From: Tetrahymena elliotti 4EA
Lineage: Eukaryota; Ciliophora; Oligohymenophorea; Hymenostomatida; Tetrahymenidae
Direction of reading: 5' to 3'
NCBI GenBank assembly: GCA_000231825.2
Contig: JH720398.1
Span: 77,221-141,220, forward strand
DNA: 64,000 nucleotides
Within the stretch, counting starts at the first letter, position 1. Every line of letters begins with the position of its first letter. This document shows positions 52,805 through 64,000 of this stretch, in pieces. The notes beneath the pieces are model-generated. The model did not search any database. It was given only the letters and a program-made list of their open reading frames with translations, and had not been told where the DNA came from. Position numbers and translations under genes: made by a program.

Positions 52805-54470
52805 ATTTGAACATCTTATTCTCAATTTAATTTTTCACTCACTCACTCACATACTCGTCATTAAGAATCCATTAAAAAATCTCATTTAAAAAGAGTCTTT
52901 CAAATAGCTCTCTCCCTCTCTTATTAAAACATTAATTATTAAACTAATCAACACTCAATAATAAATTAATAAATACCAACAAAACTTAGCTAGAATCATC
53001 TATTCACTAAATATGATGGGCTGACATATTATAATTAATTCTATCTTTCATAACAACATTGAATCATACATAGTATAAAGCAATAATAATATTAATAGTT
53101 TAGATTTTAATTAAATAATTTTATTTTGAATATTTTTGTGATTCACTTCCGTATTAATAGAAAGCAATGATGCTCACTAATTCCTTAGCTTGCTTTTTCA
53201 TAAGGAAGGAAATTCAGGATTTCTCTGTATTCATGTAATACAAATATAATTAATTATAATAAAAGTCTAGAAAAGTTTATCCTAATAAAAATAAATATAT
53301 TAATTATCATAGTTTATCATTTCTTAAATACTATAACCTCATACTCCTTATGTATATTTCCTAAGTTATTACAGTTTTCTTTTTCAAATAATTTTCCTTA
53401 TTACATTAACATTCTTCCTTTAATAATTTTGAAGCATCAGTAAATTTTATATTTCCCTTATTACTTTTGTGTGAGTAAGAAATTAGCTACTTAGTCTTCA
53501 TTTTTTGGTTTGAGCTAATATTATTTTAATCCAAAGAAAGAAATCATTTTTTAACTAACTTAAAATGGGTGATATCAAAGCATTCAAATAAATTTGATCA
53601 TGAGAAATTCAAAAAATTTTAAATTAATAAATTAGTAAAAATATTAAGATTTCAGTATTAATAAATTTTAAAACAATTAAATCTTTTTAAAATAAAAAAT
53701 AACCAGTTCTTCTTTTAATTTTTTATTTTAAATTAAGAATTATTTAATTAAACATTTTTTAGTAATTATTTGTTTTTAATAATCACAAAAGTTACATTTT
53801 TTGAGGTTTTACTCACATTTAATTATTCCTTTTGAAAATATTTTTCTAATTATTAAAGTTCAAAAATCGTTGGTTTGAATTAAAATGTCTATAAATAAAT
53901 AGTTGTTTTCTCAAAATGTATTTTTTAATTTCTTAAGTCTAAAATATTTGTTGTTCTTTTAAATTTGTTAATAAAAAAAGAAAATAATCATCAGTAAATT
54001 GTATGAACTAATTTGAATTTTTAAAATAATAAATATCATCACAGTAAAGAATAAAATAGAAAAAGGTATTTTAAAGATGATGATTAATATCAATAAATTT
54101 TTTATAGCTTTCATTTTCATGATATAGACAGAGTATTTAAGGAATTAAACATACTGACAGCAGCTGAGTCTAACTCATTTAAAAAATCTAATAGAAAATT
54201 TATATAATGTATGATATGTAATTAATTGCTGATCTTTTTCTTTGTTCATTTGTTTGTTTTCTTTACTAAGAGATGAAAGTTAGTTTGTGAATTTAGTTTT
54301 TAAAAGATTCTACTAATAAATTACTATGAAAGGATAATTGAAAAATTAGACTTTATAGAATTGACTTAAATAAAAACTAATAAAGAATATCTAATTAAAC
54401 CTAAATATATAATAACTACTTAATAAAAAAAGGATTTTCAAATATATTTTTATTTATTAGCTTATTTCAA
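52805..54470. other. intergenic with one doubtful ORF
   Basis: AT-rich spacer containing the ORF at 53167-53835. Nothing else recognised. Confidence 0.4.
53167..53835 (+). CDS. ORF of 222 codons, doubtful
   Basis: Open from ATG 53167 to TGA 53833-53835 in the ciliate code. It is hydrophobic in the middle (NLILLMYISQVITVFFF, NFIFPLLLLCEQEISYLVF) and lysine/phenylalanine/asparagine-rich afterwards. The length is unusual but not impossible by chance with only TGA as stop. Trp, His and Cys occur, which mildly favours coding. It could be a small membrane protein. No family recognised. Confidence 0.3.
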
Positions 54471-55313
54471 ATGGATATTGAATCAAGTAAAGGTAGGGGA
54501 GATTATTAACCTCCTACTAATTTCTAGAATGACATAGAATAGTAAAAAGCATAGCATAGTATAAACCAAGCTTATGATTAGAGTTTTTCTAATTATTCAT
54601 AATTTACATAAATAGAAAGCAATAAGAAAATTAATGATTCAAAATTAAATAATAAAATTGGTAGAAAAACTAGTTGGCTGACTAGCTAGAGTTCCGATTC
54701 AAATGCAAGTATTAGCAGTAGTAGTTATTAATAGAATAATTCTCATAAAGGCGATAACTAAAGCATAAATTTTGATGGAATTTAATTTAGTTTGATTGAT
54801 ACATTAAACTTATTTATGAAAGATAATTTTACTGTATATATAATCAGAGGAATACAAGCTAGAAACCCTAATGTTGGAGCAGTTTAAATAATTGCTAATA
54901 GTACTGTATAAAAGATAAAGTAAATTCTTAACAAGCTTAGATTTGAATGCTACTTAATGTTATTTATTGGGTTGGTCCTATTACTTACAGAATTTATAGT
55001 TTTAATTTAATCCTTCATAGATGAAACGACATTAGTAATTACCTTATTAGTTATTCACTTTTTAGAAACTTTAGCTATTATCTGGAATTCTTACACCTCC
55101 CAAAGATATTTCTTACCTCAAAAGTCTAAGATTTCAGCTGGGCTTTCTGTAATTCTTTTATTAACTATAATAGGAGTTATTGTAGCAAAATCTGATGAAT
55201 CAAAATCTCTTCCTAGTAAATATTCTATATTAGTTCTTATATAAATGGTAGCCTCAGGTTTTTTATTTCATATTAACCATCAAATTTAATTAATCTACAA
55301 AATATTCTTATGA
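54471..55313 (+). CDS. four-span membrane protein, unknown
   Basis: Intronless 280-residue frame. Residues 1-110 are polar, Gln/Asn/Ser-rich and probably cytosolic. Four hydrophobic segments follow: about 160-182 (LMLFIGLVLLLTEFIVLI), 190-208, 224-240 (LSVILLLTIIGVIVA) and 251-266. Between the polar part and span 1 lies a conserved-looking amphipathic region (NLFMKDNFTVYIIRGIQARN). There is no signal peptide. No family or catalytic motif recognised. Confidence 0.7.
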
Positions 55314-55897
55314 AGAGAATTAAATTGTTAGTTGTGCAATCATTAATTATTTATTAAAAATTCAAAAAAAATTAACAAGAAAGAAAGAATAAAGGAAGGA
55401 AAAGAATAAATTTATTGAGACTAACTAATAAACTAATTAACAAACAAATAATTAAAAATACATATTATTTATTTCAAAACACAAATAATTTAATCAAAGT
55501 AAAATGGTTTTAATTTTTTTGAATAAATGAATAAAATACTTTTTTTGTCATGAAAATTAATTTTATGTTTTATTTTATAAAAATTAATAAATATTTTATT
55601 CGATAAAAAATTGGAAAGATTATTTGTTCATTCGTTGGTTCATTAATTTTTTGCTTATGTTAATGATTGTACCTTTTTAAAAATAAATGGATAAGAAAGA
55701 AAACAGATAGATTAGATAGTAATATTCTAATTGATTTTTTAATAATTTATTTTTTCTCCTTTTCAGAATAACAATAATAATTAATTAAGATTTAACAAAA
55801 TAAAATTACTTCATTTGAAATTTAGGTTTCTATTAAAATAAACAAAATATTTTTGGTTAAAAAAAGTAAAAGCCTTATTATAGTTGATAAAAATAAC
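55314..55897. other. intergenic, no gene seen
   Basis: AT-rich spacer between two plus-strand genes. Nothing recognised apart from a presumed promoter. Confidence 0.5.
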
Positions 55898-58039
55898 ATG
55901 TCTTATTTATCTACAGCCTAATAAAATTCTAGAAACAATTTTCCAATCAGTTAGCCAAGTTAGTCAACCAGAATGGAGAAAAGTTAGAAATATGAATAAA
56001 ATTATCCAAAAAATATGTAAGATTAACTATAGTATAATTAATAATAGATAGCTGTTTAGAATTAATATGGACTGAAGTTTTCAAATTTAGTAACTCCTTA
56101 TTCATGTGGATAACAAAATAATTTCTCCTAAAAGATTAACAACTAACCTCTTTATTAAAACTAACAACAAGTAGCAGTAAATCCTATAAGATAAAATAGT
56201 AGTAACTAAAGTCATTTATCTAAGTCATAGGTGAGCTATTCACCTCAAACTCAATAGTAATCATAAAAATTTAGCCTTCATTAAAATAGTCCAGATCAAA
56301 GCCCAACAAAATAACAATAATCACAACCTCAAAATTAAAATGCTTTCTACAGTTAAAGCAGTATTATTTAAAGCTAGTAATAATAATTTAATAAACCTTA
56401 AGAAAACTCTCGAAATAGCTTTGATTAAATCTAAAGAGCTCGTGGCTGTCTTTTTGGCGCTTTTTTAGGTGATAGCATGGGGGCTTACTTGGAATTCACT
56501 AAAAATCAAATTAATGATTAATTATTAGATCAAGCCTTAAAACTTCCTGGTGGTGGTATCTTTAAGTTATTAGGTGGCTAACTAACTGACGATGGAGAAT
56601 TAACAATTATGCTTGCAGAAGGAATATTATTAAGTAAAAATTTAGATTGCACTCAAATTATGATAAATGTAATGTAGTGTTATTGCTTTTGGGTGAATTC
56701 TCGTCCTTTTGATTTTGGCTTAACTATGTAGAATTCATGGGAACCATTTAATTTTACTAAATGGGAAGTTTTGCTATAAAAACATAATCATAATGAGGAA
56801 TAACTGTTTTAATATATTGTATAAAATGCTGCAAAAACTTCAAAAGATAGTGAGTCAAACGGATTTTTGATGAAGCAGTCATCTTTGGCTATATTTTTGT
56901 GGAATCAATCAATAGAGACGATATTTAAGTTTGCAGAGCTAGAAACTCAAATAACTCACTCAAAATAAGTAAACATGCATAAATGCATTCTAAATAAATT
57001 TTAAAAATATTCTAACTTATTTTATAATAAAAAAAGATTTGCTTAGAAATTAGTCAGATCTACCTATACATTCTAACTTAGCTGATTAAAAGAGGAAAAC
57101 AAGTAATTAATTAATAATATTTTATACTAATATAAATATTTTGATTAAAAGATCTATTGGTATTCATTCCATTTTTTTTTAATTTAGGAATCTTTTAAAA
57201 TTTACTCTGAAGTTAGATAAATAGCTTGGTAATATAATTTTTCAGTATAGATGAAAGAAATTTTTTGCACAGTTGAAGCTTAATTTGATGGAATTTCAGA
57301 AAGCCAAATCATATAAGGGTTGAAAAAAAACATTTATGCAAAATAATACCCTGAATTCCCTAATTTCTATAAAATTTATAAAGCAGAATAAAAAATAGGA
57401 TGGGTTGTAATACCATTTTCTTATTCTCTATACATTTTAATTGAAAGCGATAAATCATAAAAAGAGCTTTTTAGGAACATTTTAGCTCTAGGAGGTGATA
57501 CAGATACTAATTTATGTATAGTCGGAGCTGTTTATGGAGCTTAGAATGGAATCAATGAATTTTCTAATGAATACAAAGAGAAAATCAAATAATGTGATCC
57601 AACTTAAAACTCACAATAAAGGCGTCCAAAAATTTTTTCACCCTCTAGATATGAAGAATTAGCTGATTAATTATTTAAGTTAGGAAATAAAGCTGTTATA
57701 CAATCCCCAAAAAAGAATAGTGAAATCAAAAGCGAAATATAAAACCTGATTAATGAAAAAACTGATTAATTAAAATCAAAGTAAATCTAAATAATTCAAA
57801 ATTGCACTTTAGAAAGCTTAGAAAACTGCTAAGTAACCATAATAAAGAATTGCTTTATTAAGAATATTGTGGAGTGTAGGATTAACAAAATTGAATAGTC
57901 GAGATTAGAAAGAATCTAAAAAACTTAAATAGATTAAATTTCACATTGCATTATTTAGGATAGCAAATACATGATTGATACTTTTTAAAATCAAATTAAA
58001 TCTATTACAGAAACTAAGCTTGGAATTTCATACTTGTGA
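55898..58039 (+). CDS. ADP-ribosylglycohydrolase (DraG/ARH family) with octapeptide-repeat tail
   Basis: Exons 55898-56968, 57037-57102 and 57188-58039 are all phase 0 and give 662 residues. The first ~180 residues are Gln/Asn/Ser-rich. The catalytic domain begins ARGCLFGAFLGDSMGAYLEF, the family's N-terminal signature, then LTDDGELTIMLAEG near residue 230 and ALGGDTDTNLCIVGAVYGA near residue 481. The Asp/Thr residues of the TDDGELT and GGDTDTN elements sit where the family binds two magnesium ions to remove ADP-ribose from proteins or nucleic acids. After the domain, residues ~605-660 consist of seven octads such as IKNCFIKN and IVECRINK, with Ile/Leu at position 1, Cys/Ser/Thr at 4 and a hydrophobic residue at 6. 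That tail is not a usual part of the family. Confidence 0.92.
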
Positions 58040-58362
58040 AAGACATTAAACAATTAAAATATCTATCATAATTTAAATATTTTATCTCTTAAATAAAATT
58101 TATTTCTTTCATTTTATGAATCGAATTCTAAATAAATTTTCTCTTATTTTATTTTATCTCTTTTTTTAACTTTTTCATTGAATCATTTGGTCATTATTAT
58201 TTTTTTTATCTCTTTTTTTAATTTTTTCATTGAATCATTTGGTCATTATTATTTATTATTGATAGATATTTAGATATCAGATAATTTTTTGATAAGATAT
58301 TTTCAAAATTTTTTTGCATTAATTAATTGCTAGCTTTTTAGATAATATTTTTATTTTTAAAA
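58040..58362. other. short spacer with tandem duplication
   Basis: Noncoding spacer between two plus-strand genes, largely occupied by the 52-base tandem duplication listed separately. Confidence 0.6.
58152..58254. repeat. two-copy 52-bp tandem duplication
   Basis: A 52-base unit containing tcattgaatcatttggtc is present twice head to tail, with only one or two differences, in the 3' flank of the ADP-ribosylglycohydrolase gene and just upstream of the PUB-thioredoxin gene. Near-identity implies a recent duplication or selection. Confidence 0.9.
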
Positions 58363-59265
58363 ATGGAAAATACAGATTCAACAGAAATCAAAATATTTGA
58401 TGACTTAATTGATAAATTTGAACAGGAATTCAAAGATTAAAAAGAAAAAATCAGCGAATCCCTTGAATTGCTACTTAAATTGCTCAATAATATTGGATAG
58501 AATCCTTTTGAGATGAAATTTAGAAAGATTAAATCATCTAATCCAGCAATAAAAGAAAAAATATTTAGATTTTCGCAAGCTGGAAATTTGCTGCTCCACA
58601 TTGGTTTTGTGAAAAAAATAGAGAACTCAGAGGAATTTTATGTTTTAGAGGATAAAAATATAATGATCTTACTTCCTTTTATTTAGCATCTTCGTAATAA
58701 AATGGAGTTATTTCAAGCTAAGCAAATTAGCTAAGAAGAATGTGAGAGAGTGTACCTCATTTAGAAAAATAAAGTGAATATAGTTAAGAAACAAGATGAA
58801 GATAAAAAGAAAGGAGAAGAATTGAAACAAATATTTAAAAATGATAGAGATGATTTTAGGTTTATTGAAAAAATAGATGCTAAGGAGTAATAGTTAGAAA
58901 AGTAGCGTCTTATATCCCCTATATAATAAATATCTGGAGATCAGTAATTTATAGATAGAGTTATTTAGAATAATAAGCCTGTAATAGTTCATTTTTATAC
59001 AGATTGGTGTCCTCCCTGTAAGGAAGTTAATGAATTTATTGAGAAAAATTTGTAAAAATCAAATGGCTGGGTTTTTGCTAAAGTTAATTGTGATGACCAA
59101 AATAATGCTGGAGTTAAATATAATAATAATTTAGAAGGGATTCCAACCATAAATTTATTTTTTTAAGGATAAATTCTTTAAACATCCAAATTTTAGGGTT
59201 TTGACGAGTCTGCCTTATAAAATACTATTATGAAAATAGAGTAAGTATCTTAGAAAGTCATTTGA
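58363..59265 (+). CDS. PUB domain-thioredoxin fusion protein
   Basis: Intronless 300-residue frame. Residues ~15-125 match a PUB domain: helix KISESLELLLKLLNNIGQNP, then KFRKIKSSNPAIKEKIF, GNLLLHIGFVKK and LEDKNIMILLPFIQHL. PUB domains bind the C-terminal tail of the AAA-ATPase p97/VCP. Residues ~130-185 are a charged helical linker. Residues ~195-295 are a thioredoxin domain: PVIVHFYTDWCPPCKEV with active-site CPPC (Trp at 215), FAKVNCDDQNNAGVKY and GIPTINLFFQG with the cis-Pro. The two redox Cys and the cis-Pro are intact, so disulfide exchange is likely. The fusion suggests redox chemistry brought to p97-bound clients. No signal peptide, so cytosolic or nuclear. Partner binding is inferred. 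Confidence 0.9.
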
Positions 59266-60420
59266 AAATATTTATAAGAATTTTAATAATTGATTGATTT
59301 AGCCAGTGTTTTGTGGGATTTACTCATTTAAAAAATATTAAATCATTATATGCGTTGTGGATTAAAATAAAATTTCTGTTGAATTTATTTAGTAAGTAAA
59401 ATGAATAGATATTTTTAAAATTTACTTATTTGCTCTCAATTAAACTAATCATTATTAGGTCTTTTATAATTTTAAAAACTAATTTTCTTTATTCAATTTA
59501 TCTTTGAAAATATTAATATTTTCAAAAAACATTTCACCTTTATTGATAATTTTATTAAAGTACAAATAATAAACATTTATCAAACTTGGATCTTCGATCT
59601 TTAGTTAATTTATTTATAATTATTATTATCTAGTTTAATTTCATTAAAAATTGATTATTAATCTTATTTTGAGTTTACTAAAATATGCTTCAAAAAATTT
59701 TCTTTAAGCCCAACTTTAATATAACAAATTATCTCTTTTACACCCAAAATAATTTGCTTACAATAGAGATGTAAGACATTATAAAATTAAAAACAAAAAG
59801 TCATTTTTGTACATTTGTGTTATTTTTCCCTTTTTTGATTTAAAAATAATAAACACACAATACTTTCTAAGTAAATAGAATAAAAAATTATTGTGCTGAT
59901 TAGGCTGAATTTTTTAGTTTTTTACTATTACAAGGTAGAGTAAAAGTAAAATTAAAAAGAAAAAAAGAATTAATTTCTTATTTTTCAAGCATTGATGAAG
60001 GAGGACTTTTGTTGATAGATTAGGTCTAAAGCGAATATTTTAGTGGTTAACACTAAGAGATAAATTAAAAAAAAAAATTATAATTAACCTGAAATACGGA
60101 TTCTCTCTTCTTGGTCAGTAGAAAAATAATTTGATATGAATTTTATTATAACCTAGATAATGTAATACCAAATATTTTACATTTGAAAAAAATTTGTTTT
60201 GATAAAAAAATCATAGAAATTAATATACATTAAGAAAGTGAGGTAAAGAAATAGAGATAGTGAAGAAATCTTTTTAAGTTTTATAAAGAAATATTAAAAA
60301 AACTATTAATTAATTAATTAAACAAAATATTATCAAACAAAAAATTAAAAAAATTTTGGAAAATTATTTAATACTAATTTGCCTCTTGTGTATTATTAAT
60401 TACTAAAAATCACAGTAGAG
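59266..60420. other. intergenic with one weak minus-strand ORF
   Basis: AT-rich spacer between plus-strand genes; holds the weak ORF at 59985-60230. Nothing else recognised. Confidence 0.4.
59985..60230 (-). CDS. possible small two-exon gene, doubtful
   Basis: From ATG 60230 a frame runs through YFSTDQEERIRIS to a GTTAAT donor. After a 36-base intron-like gap ending CTCTTAG it continues in phase (TTKIFALDLIYQQKS) to TGA 59985-59987, for about 70 residues. The intron would be very short for this genome. It is antisense to the general gene direction here. No family recognised. Confidence 0.25.
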
Positions 60421-62097
60421 ATGAAGTTATTTGAGTAGTGCTTAAAAGGTAAATGTGAGCAGCTCAAATTTAGATATTAATAGACCGAAAAGATGTTTTA
60501 AAGAGCTTATCTTGATTATACTGAGTGCTGCTTAAATAAATTGAGTGCGCTAGGAGATTTAAAAAGTTTGAAATCAAATTATGACAACAATGTTATAATT
60601 GGTGGGGGAGAAGGGAGCTAAAATACAAATGAATATAGTTAATAATAGCTGAGCAATATTTCAGATAAATTGATATAAATCTATTAAACCTGCTATGAAG
60701 AAAAAGGTAAGAATTTAGTTGAGATGGATAGCTACAAAGATTGTCAAGTAAACTGCCTTGAAGAAGCTATTAAATTAACATAAAAAGAATAGTCATCTTC
60801 TAGTCTTAGCTTTAACTTGATATTAGTTATAGTATTAAGTCTAATAGGTTTTGCTATGCTAATTCTAGTCTTATATAAATGCGCTTAATAGATCAAGAAA
60901 AGAAGAGATCATAAATTATTGTCTGAATTTGATGATTAAAATTAACAGTGTGTTGATGATGAAGATCCCAATATGCTAGTGTAAAAGTAACATATCTATT
61001 AAGCTAAACTTTCTCATTCATCAAATAGCAAATTATATAATAAAAAGCGATTAAACGTAGGTTTATAGCGCTTAGATGTAAATAAAATGAAACATATATT
61101 AAATAATTTAAAATAACAAAATCCTGATACGAGTTTCGAGAAAGCTGATAATCCCTTTTCTCATCAACAATCTGAAATATTTTAAGGTAAAAACTTTAAT
61201 CACATTAGCTAAAACTAAAATAATTCAGAAAGTTCAAATTTTATGCGTTAGTTTACTAAAAGTAATAATAGTTAAACTACTAGAAGTGAAAATAGTTAGT
61301 TAGATTCTCAACAAAAATCTGTAAATACTAATAATAACTCAAGTTAGTTACATTAATTCGATGAAAAATTTCAATGTAATCCTATTAATTCACAATAAGA
61401 TAAATCTATAAATAATTTTTTAAGGTGTGATATCTCAAGTTATCCAACTTAACCAACCTCAAGCCCTTAATTTCAAGCACTAGAATAGCACAAAAATTTG
61501 AAAACAATCTATGAAAATGCATAAAATGAATAGTAAACTTCAAAGCAGATTGATTCAGAGGCTTCTGAGGATAGAAGTGATTTATTCTCTTTTTAAAAGC
61601 GTTAAGGAGTTTCTGTAACTTCCCCATGCGAACCTCAAGATAAAAAATATAAGTCAATGCCACGTATTAGTTTATCTTAAAGAAACATTGAAGACAACAA
61701 CTAATAATCTCCAGATATTTAAAAAAAAAAATTTAACACAGGAAGCAATAATTAAATTTAAGTTTCCCCTATTTATTAATAAAATCTCGAAACCTAAGAA
61801 TTTGCATAACCAAGTCCTTAATATCTTCAAGCAAAGAGCTAAAAATTGATTAACAAATTTAAACTTGAAAAAGATAGCCCTCCTTAATCTATTTAAGAAT
61901 TAAGCTAGAAACTAACTCAAGCGAATGAGAGTTCCTCAGAAGAAGCAGACTACACCAATATATTTAAATAAAATAATGGATACTAAAATACATAAAAAAA
62001 TAATGAGAAATCACACAACTATTTTAAATCAAAGTCTATGTATGAAGATACAGGGATGAATTTTAATCAAATTAATTAAAATGAGACTGTTGTTTGA
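60421..62097 (+). CDS. single-pass membrane protein with long disordered tail, unknown
   Basis: Intronless 558-residue frame. Residues 1-130 form a compact, cysteine-containing region (QCLKGKCEQLKF, LDYTECCLNKL, TCYEEKGK, DCQVNCLEEAIKL) with helical periodicity. One clear membrane span follows at about 134-153 (LILVIVLSLIGFAMLILVLY), then a basic stop-transfer cluster (KKRRDHK). By the positive-inside rule the last ~400 residues, rich in Gln, Asn, Ser and Lys, are cytosolic and the Cys region is luminal or extracellular. No cleavable signal peptide is seen, so it would insert as a type III protein. The even number and spacing of Cys residues suggests disulfides. No family recognised. Confidence 0.8.
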
Positions 62098-63024
62098 ATG
62101 ATAAAAACAGAATGTATTAATGTAAATAAACCAATCTATGCTAATTAAATTTCCAAAACTAAAATAGAACAATTAAAACTTCGAATCGAAAGTCAAAATT
62201 TTTTAAAAACTAAGTAAAAATTAAAACCACTTCAATTTAGTAAAATTAATATTCACTCACTAAATCACCTCACCTCACACATTGAATCAATTCAATGAAC
62301 CACAATTTCGTTGACTCGAAATCTAAAATTTTTCCTTTAAAAATGAAAATTACTCTAAATTAATTTTAATACACACATATATATATTTATGTCTTTACTG
62401 CACGCACACGTTTTGTATAAATTTAATGTAATCATGTAAAATAATTATTAATTTTTAGATCTTACTAAGACTACTTGAACAAATATTATTAAACTTTACT
62501 TAATCTCGCTTGCTCTTACATCAGCTCCCACTCTCTAATAAAAAAAATTATAAATAAAAAAGAAATTTTTTTCACGTCTAATTTAAATTTTGGAAAATTA
62601 CTTTTTTACCATAAATTGAAATAAAAAAAAATTGAAGCTATAAATTAGTCAGCTAATTCTTCATACTCAACTAATTAAAAGCCTGAAATTATTTGTATTT
62701 AATATTTTTTTTAATTACTTTTACACTAATTTAAGAATAAATGACTTGATAAGAATTGATAGATAGATATACTAATTATAAAATATTATATATAGATAAA
62801 AAAATACAGCGAAAAATTAGTTAAATTGAAGTTTTAATGAATAGAATATATTTAAATAGTAACTCAGTTATAATAAAAAATTATAATTCATGTAATCTAC
62901 ACTACATTTCAATTCTGGATTTCATCCTTTTTTGACTTAGATATTTTTGTAAGCGATATTATCTTTTATTATTACTATGATTTTGTTTGTTTGATTTGGT
63001 TAAATAAAATGTATCGATTTTCTA
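62098..63024. other. intergenic, no gene seen
   Basis: Convergent spacer between the single-pass membrane protein (plus) and the partial acidic gene (minus). AT-rich, with no recognised feature. Confidence 0.5.
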
Positions 63025-64000
63025 TCAATTTATGGATTCATTACCTTCCATATCTTTGTTCAGATGAATGTTGTCTTATTAGCCATCTTCTTCATTCAAG
63101 GAATTATGATAATTATCTTCTTCATTTTCATCATCTACTTCCTTTTCTTTTTATTTGTATTGCTTTTATTGGTAATGCTTATTTTATGGAGCATGTAATT
63201 ATCTGTTTGAAGCCGTCGAAGTTGTTTCGTTATTACTTCTTGTCATCTTATCACTTATGGGCTGAGATTCACTAGTTTTTATTTCTGATCCTGGACTTAT
63301 TTTACCTTTTTCTAAAAGTATATTTTCATCAGCATGCTAAGCTAAATCACTGAAATTAGCTATAATTTGATTGTTATCTTCTTAGACAATATGCTCTTAA
63401 TTAGTATATGATTATTCTTCTGACTTTTCTTGATTTTGATGATTTTAATCAGATTCCACATCATCTCCATCATCATCACTATCATCTATTTATTACTCAT
63501 ATTAATTATTTTTTTTATTTTTAATCTTTTTCTTAGGTGTAATGGTTTTTTACTAATTTAGCTTTAAAGAGTTTTAGATTGACTAAAGAGTCATAAATGG
63601 TATCTTTGGATTTTATATTTGTTAGTTTTCTGTTTAGAGAGTGTGATCATTTTAATCTTAATCATCTATTTAATTTTCACCTAACTTGTTACCTTTATTC
63701 ATGTTTGAAGTTAACTACTGCTCAGGATCAGCCACCATATCATCATCTAACTCTATTTATACATTCTAGAAATTTTAAGGAGAGAATACATTGTGGTTTG
63801 GAGGTTAAATATTTTCTTCTAATTAAATGTTTAAGTTCAGATCATTAATGACATTTATATTTTTTTAGACAGACCTGATAAGATTTTCTTCATAGTGGTT
63901 ATTTCTCTTTTTCATTCTATAGAAAGCTTCTTAATCTCTACGCGTGGACATTTTTTTATCACTATCTGTTTCCAGTATAGGATCTACATTACCTCCATAC
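63025..64000 (-). CDS. acidic Asp/Glu/Asn/Gln-rich protein, 5' partial
   Basis: The frame is open from the window edge down to TGA 63025-63027, about 325 codons with no stop. The start lies outside the window. The product is highly polar: acidic runs such as DDSDDDGDDVESDQ and DDENEEDN, many Gln from TAA/TAG, and a basic patch (TPKKKIKNKKNN) in the middle. There is no hydrophobic segment or folded-looking domain. The acidic/basic alternation is typical of disordered nuclear or nucleolar proteins, but function cannot be assigned. A plus-strand frame of 94 codons at 62991-63275 is its shadow. Confidence 0.7.

Noticed and set aside
62991..63275. 94-codon plus-strand hydrophobic frame
   Set aside because: Antisense to the acidic partial gene; Asp/Glu/Asn codons read backwards give Phe/Ile/Leu/His.

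Overview
The window looks like nuclear DNA of a ciliate of the Tetrahymena type. It is extremely AT-rich, and every convincing gene reads TAA and TAG as glutamine and stops only at TGA. Introns are short, AT-rich and GT...AG. A standard-code reading therefore shatters all real genes into small pieces, and the models here were built by hand with the ciliate code. Exon ends were checked by phase where stated. No tRNA, rRNA, CRISPR array, insertion sequence or telomere repeat was seen. Codon counts and exon phases agree for most genes, but family assignments come from reading motifs by eye without a database search.

Layout. 0.5-11.5 kb: a small plus-strand ORF, a polytopic membrane protein (minus), and a 7.7-kb minus-strand gene whose N-terminus resembles XK-related scramblases and whose C-terminus is a series of leucine-rich repeats, about one per exon. 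12.7-19.6 kb: D-lactate dehydrogenase (minus), an EGLN-like prolyl hydroxylase with altered iron ligands (plus) and a mitochondrial carrier (plus). 21-29.5 kb, all minus: an unidentified gene, an MTRFR/ICT1-like GGQ release factor, an Asn/Gln-rich protein and a multi-exon unknown. 30.7-33.2 kb: two degraded-looking plus-strand loci, one with an in-frame TGA inside an extracellular-type protein.

34.5-43.9 kb: an RBR ubiquitin ligase with hydrophobic C-terminal segments (plus), a short acidic protein, a Cdh1/Fizzy-related activator of the anaphase-promoting complex (minus) and a calcium-dependent protein kinase (minus). 45.3-49.6 kb: two neighbouring plus-strand genes for double-stranded-RNA-binding proteins that look like a tandem duplication. 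51.9-62.1 kb, all plus: a low-complexity protein with a CPC motif, a four-span membrane protein, an ADP-ribosylglycohydrolase carrying seven octapeptide repeats, a PUB-thioredoxin protein and a single-pass membrane protein. 63.0-64.0 kb: the 3' part of an acidic minus-strand gene running off the window.

The genes do not form an operon or an obvious pathway, as expected for a ciliate chromosome. Themes that recur are ubiquitin signalling (RBR ligase, Cdh1, PUB domain), mitochondrial function (carrier, D-LDH with a presequence-like leader, release factor) and RNA binding (dsRBD pair). The most unusual items are the XKR-like/LRR fusion, the octad-repeat ADP-ribosylglycohydrolase, the PUB-thioredoxin fusion, the dsRBD pair and the ligand-substituted EGLN homologue.
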